This document shows positions 14,723 through 16,375 of a stretch of 16,375 nucleotides of DNA, piece after piece. This stretch comes from UBA3103 sp002365855 (lineage in GTDB: Bacteria > Bacillota > Desulfotomaculia > Desulfotomaculales > Pelotomaculaceae). The notes beneath the pieces were generated by a model. That model ran no database searches, was not told the DNA's origin, and saw only the letters and a program-made list of their open reading frames with translations. The translations under genes were made by a program, and so were the position numbers. The stretch's first letter is position 1. Every line of letters starts with the position of its first letter. The DNA is taken from positions 1-16,375 of the forward strand of contig DAOURR010000053.1 in NCBI GenBank assembly GCA_030627625.1. Reading direction: 5' to 3'.

Positions 14723-16079
14723 CAGACTTTTAAAGCAGGAAGAAATTGACGCACTGCTAAACGCAAAAATCCCTGAACCAGCTCAAGATGAGGCGGATGA
14801 TGCTGGGGATGCTGTTGATACTGACAATGAAGAAGGGCAGAATCAGGAAAACGACACCGGTATCGATTTTTCACAGGCCGAGGGCCTTCAAGACGTTAAT
14901 AATCCTGTGCTGACGGAAGCTCCTTCCGAAACGGGGCAAGAAGTTTTAAGTGAAGCGGAAAAGGACGCTCTGGGGGAGATAGGCAACATTTGCATGGGAT
15001 CGGCGTCGACCACTCTTTCCATGCTGTTGAGCCAGAAGGTCAGCATTACCAGCCCAAGGGTAACGATCGCCACCCTGGATGAGTTGGCCAGGAGCTTCGA
15101 CATTCCTCATATGACGATTTTCGTTCACTTCATTGAAGGCCTGTCCGGTTTCAATCTTCTGATCATAAAACTGCAGGATGCTGCTGTACTGGCAGATTTG
15201 ATGATGGGTGGGGACGGCACTAATATTACCGAGGACCTTCCGGATATCAGCGTCAGCGCTGCTTCCGAGGCTATGAACCAGATGATTGGTTCCGCTTCAA
15301 CCGCACTGGCAACCATGTTCAACCGCACAGTAAATATATCACCTCCCGTGACAAGAGTTTATAAAAGCTCCGATGAACTAAACCCCTCTGACCTGGGCGA
15401 GGAAGGGCCGGTGGTGGTTGTCTGGTTTAAGATGACTATAGGCAGTATCCTTGACACCCAGATTATGCAGGTTATGAGCATTGATACCGCCAGGGAAGAA
15501 GCCGGCTTGATTCTGAGCCAAATATCAGACCCGGACGAAGTTGAACTCCCGGCAGGTGTAGAAGAAGAGAATCTGGGTGAGGAGACGCCCGGACATTCAA
15601 GCAGCGAGACGGTACAGGAGTTTATTAATGGTGATGTGGTGCAGGAATTTTCTAAGTTCGACGGCACGGAACATGAAAACCTGGAAACAGAAGCACCTGC
15701 TCCTTTCAGGGCGTCCAAACCGGTTGAACTACCCACTGCAGACAGGCGCACCCTGACTGTGGGCGCGAGTCCTTCGGAACAGGCAAAGCCGGTATCCATG
15801 GTTAATGGTTTTGACCAGCAGCGTTTGAACATGATCCTGGATATTCCCTTGAAAGTCACAGTTCTCCTGGGGCGGACAAAGTGGCCGATAAAAGACATTT
15901 TAGGCCTTACACCAGGTTCTGTAGTTGAGATGCAGAGCCTGGTGGATGAGCCGGTGGAGGTGCTGGTCAACGGCACGCTGGTAGCAACGGGAGAGGTTGT
16001 TGTAGTTAACGAGAACTTCGGGGTGCGTATAACCAATATTATCGGCGCTGAAGAAAGGCTGCAAAACCTGGGCAGATAA
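14715..16079 (+). CDS. fliY: Motor switch phosphatase FliY (CheC-like plus FliN domain)
   Basis: FliY is a C-ring protein with three parts. Residues 5-15 (LLKQEEIDALL) form a CheY-binding peptide. An acidic linker leads to a CheC/CheX-like phosphatase domain at about 75-275 with two intact motifs: D84-E88-N91-P114 and S181-E185-N188-P211. A second acidic, low-complexity linker (about 275-370) leads to a FliN-type SpoA domain at about 375-445. At 454 residues it is longer than the Bacillus protein, mostly in the linkers. ATG 14715 was chosen because GGAGGG (14701-14706) lies eight bases upstream; GTG 14706 in the same frame would overlap that site. Confidence 0.95.
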   Translation: MSNRLLKQEEIDALLNAKIPEPAQDEADDAGDAVDTDNEEGQNQENDTGIDFSQAEGLQDVNNPVLTEAPSETGQEVLSEAEKDALGEIGNICMGSASTTLSMLLSQKVSITSPRVTIATLDELARSFDIPHMTIFVHFIEGLSGFNLLIIKLQDAAVLADLMMGGDGTNITEDLPDISVSAASEAMNQMIGSASTALATMFNRTVNISPPVTRVYKSSDELNPSDLGEEGPVVVVWFKMTIGSILDTQIMQVMSIDTAREEAGLILSQISDPDEVELPAGVEEENLGEETPGHSSSETVQEFINGDVVQEFSKFDGTEHENLETEAPAPFRASKPVELPTADRRTLTVGASPSEQAKPVSMVNGFDQQRLNMILDIPLKVTVLLGRTKWPIKDILGLTPGSVVEMQSLVDEPVEVLVNGTLVATGEVVVVNENFGVRITNIIGAEERLQNLGR

Positions 16080-16333
16080 TTTCCCCCCTTTCAAATTTGA
16101 TAAAGCCTAAAAAAATTTTTATTGATCTGGAAAACCCTATCAATTGTTAAGTCAAAATTTACTTGGATTTATTGCTCACATTGCAAATTCAATGACAAGT
16201 TTAAGTTGAAGTTTTTTATATTTATACTTGATTTAATGGAGATTTATGCGGATAATGTATAAAAGGTCGAGGTTAACTATAATGCTCCCAAGAATTGAGA
16301 CACAGGACAAGAAAAATAAGTTAAAATGGGAGC
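16080..16333. other. AT-rich spacer between the flagellar cluster and the transposase
   Basis: About 250 bases with much lower GC than the genes before it. No open frame of note, RNA gene or GC-rich terminator hairpin is visible. A TATAAT stands at 16278-16283 but has no good -35 partner. The left end of the insertion sequence probably falls in the last 50 to 60 bases, but its exact terminal repeat cannot be fixed without the other end. Confidence 0.6.
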
Positions 16334-16335
16334 AT
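16282..16335 (+). promoter_or_regulatory. Stem-loop covering the transposase start
   Basis: ATGCTCCCA (16282-16290) is the exact complement of TGGGAGCAT (16327-16335), nine pairs with a 36-base loop. In a transcript from upstream it would hide the GGGAG ribosome site (16328-16332) and part of the ATG. Insertion sequences often carry such a structure to block expression from outside promoters; that role is inferred here. Confidence 0.5.
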
Positions 16336-16375
16336 GAAAAAGCGTAATCAGTATTCAGCCGATTTCAAAGCCAAA
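16334..16375 (+). CDS. Transposase, IS3 OrfA type, first 14 codons only
   Basis: ATG 16334 opens a frame reading MKKRNQYSADFKAK and runs off the window. This resembles the start of IS3-family OrfA proteins, which begin with a basic stretch and a YSxxFKAK element before a helix-turn-helix domain. GGGAG lies one base before the ATG, an unusually short spacing. Only the first 14 residues can be judged, so family and subgroup are tentative. It marks an insertion element just beyond the end of the flagellar cluster. Confidence 0.65.
   Translation, partial: MKKRNQYSADFKAK

Noticed and set aside
15359..16036. Minus-strand open frame of 225 codons opposite fliY
   Set aside because: It is antisense to the clear FliY frame, low in recognisable motifs and rich in Ser and Thr, as expected of a mirror frame. 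There is no ribosome site.
16278..16283. TATAAT as the transposase promoter
   Set aside because: The -10 match is perfect, but the best -35 candidate (TGTATA at 16256) fits poorly, so I did not list it as a promoter.

Overview
The window is a nearly gapless flagellar and chemotaxis gene cluster of 19 genes, all on the + strand, flanked by two disrupted or artificial-looking edges. Gene content points to a Gram-positive, Clostridia-type Firmicute (Peptococcaceae-like). The reasons are the FliY-type switch protein with a built-in CheC phosphatase, the separate CheC and CheD, the flhF-flhG-PilZ-sigD string, and the moderate base composition with many GTG and TTG starts. The taxonomic statement is inference; no rRNA or other marker is present.

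Layout: (1) positions 1-185 hold a perfect 57-base inverted repeat (1-57 and 129-185) around a 71-base loop. It duplicates the start of the first gene and looks like a fold-back at a sequence end. (2) 134-6004 encodes a FliN-type switch protein followed by the flagellar type III export gate: FliO, FliP, FliQ, FliR, FlhB, FlhA. (3) 6001-9595 encodes the placement and control genes: FlhF (SRP-type GTPase), FlhG (MinD-type ATPase), a YcgR-like PilZ c-di-GMP receptor and the flagellar sigma factor SigD/FliA. (4) 9665-11255 encodes two rod proteins of the FlgF/FlgG type. (5) 11266-13612 encodes the chemotaxis proteins CheD, CheR, CheC and CheY. (6) 13733-16079 encodes FliM and FliY. (7) 16080-16333 is an AT-rich spacer, and the window ends 14 codons into a transposase gene of IS3 OrfA type.

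How the genes work together: FliO/P/Q/R with FlhA and FlhB build the export gate through which rod proteins (FlgF/FlgG-like) and filament components leave the cell. FlhF and FlhG set number and position of the basal body. SigD switches on late genes. CheR and CheD modify receptors. Phospho-CheY binds the switch formed by FliM, FliY and FliN and is dephosphorylated by CheC and FliY. The PilZ protein probably links c-di-GMP to motor output. cheA, cheW, cheB, motAB, fliG and receptors are not in the window.

Most genes overlap or are a few bases apart, which suggests one long transcript with translational coupling. I found no convincing promoter or intrinsic terminator. I saw no new biological system. 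The points worth checking are the inverted repeat at the left edge, the FlhB autocleavage motif changed from NPTH to NPNQ, the single in-frame stop codon between fliR and flhB, the FlhF G4 motif TQLD in place of TKLD, and a stem-loop over the transposase start.
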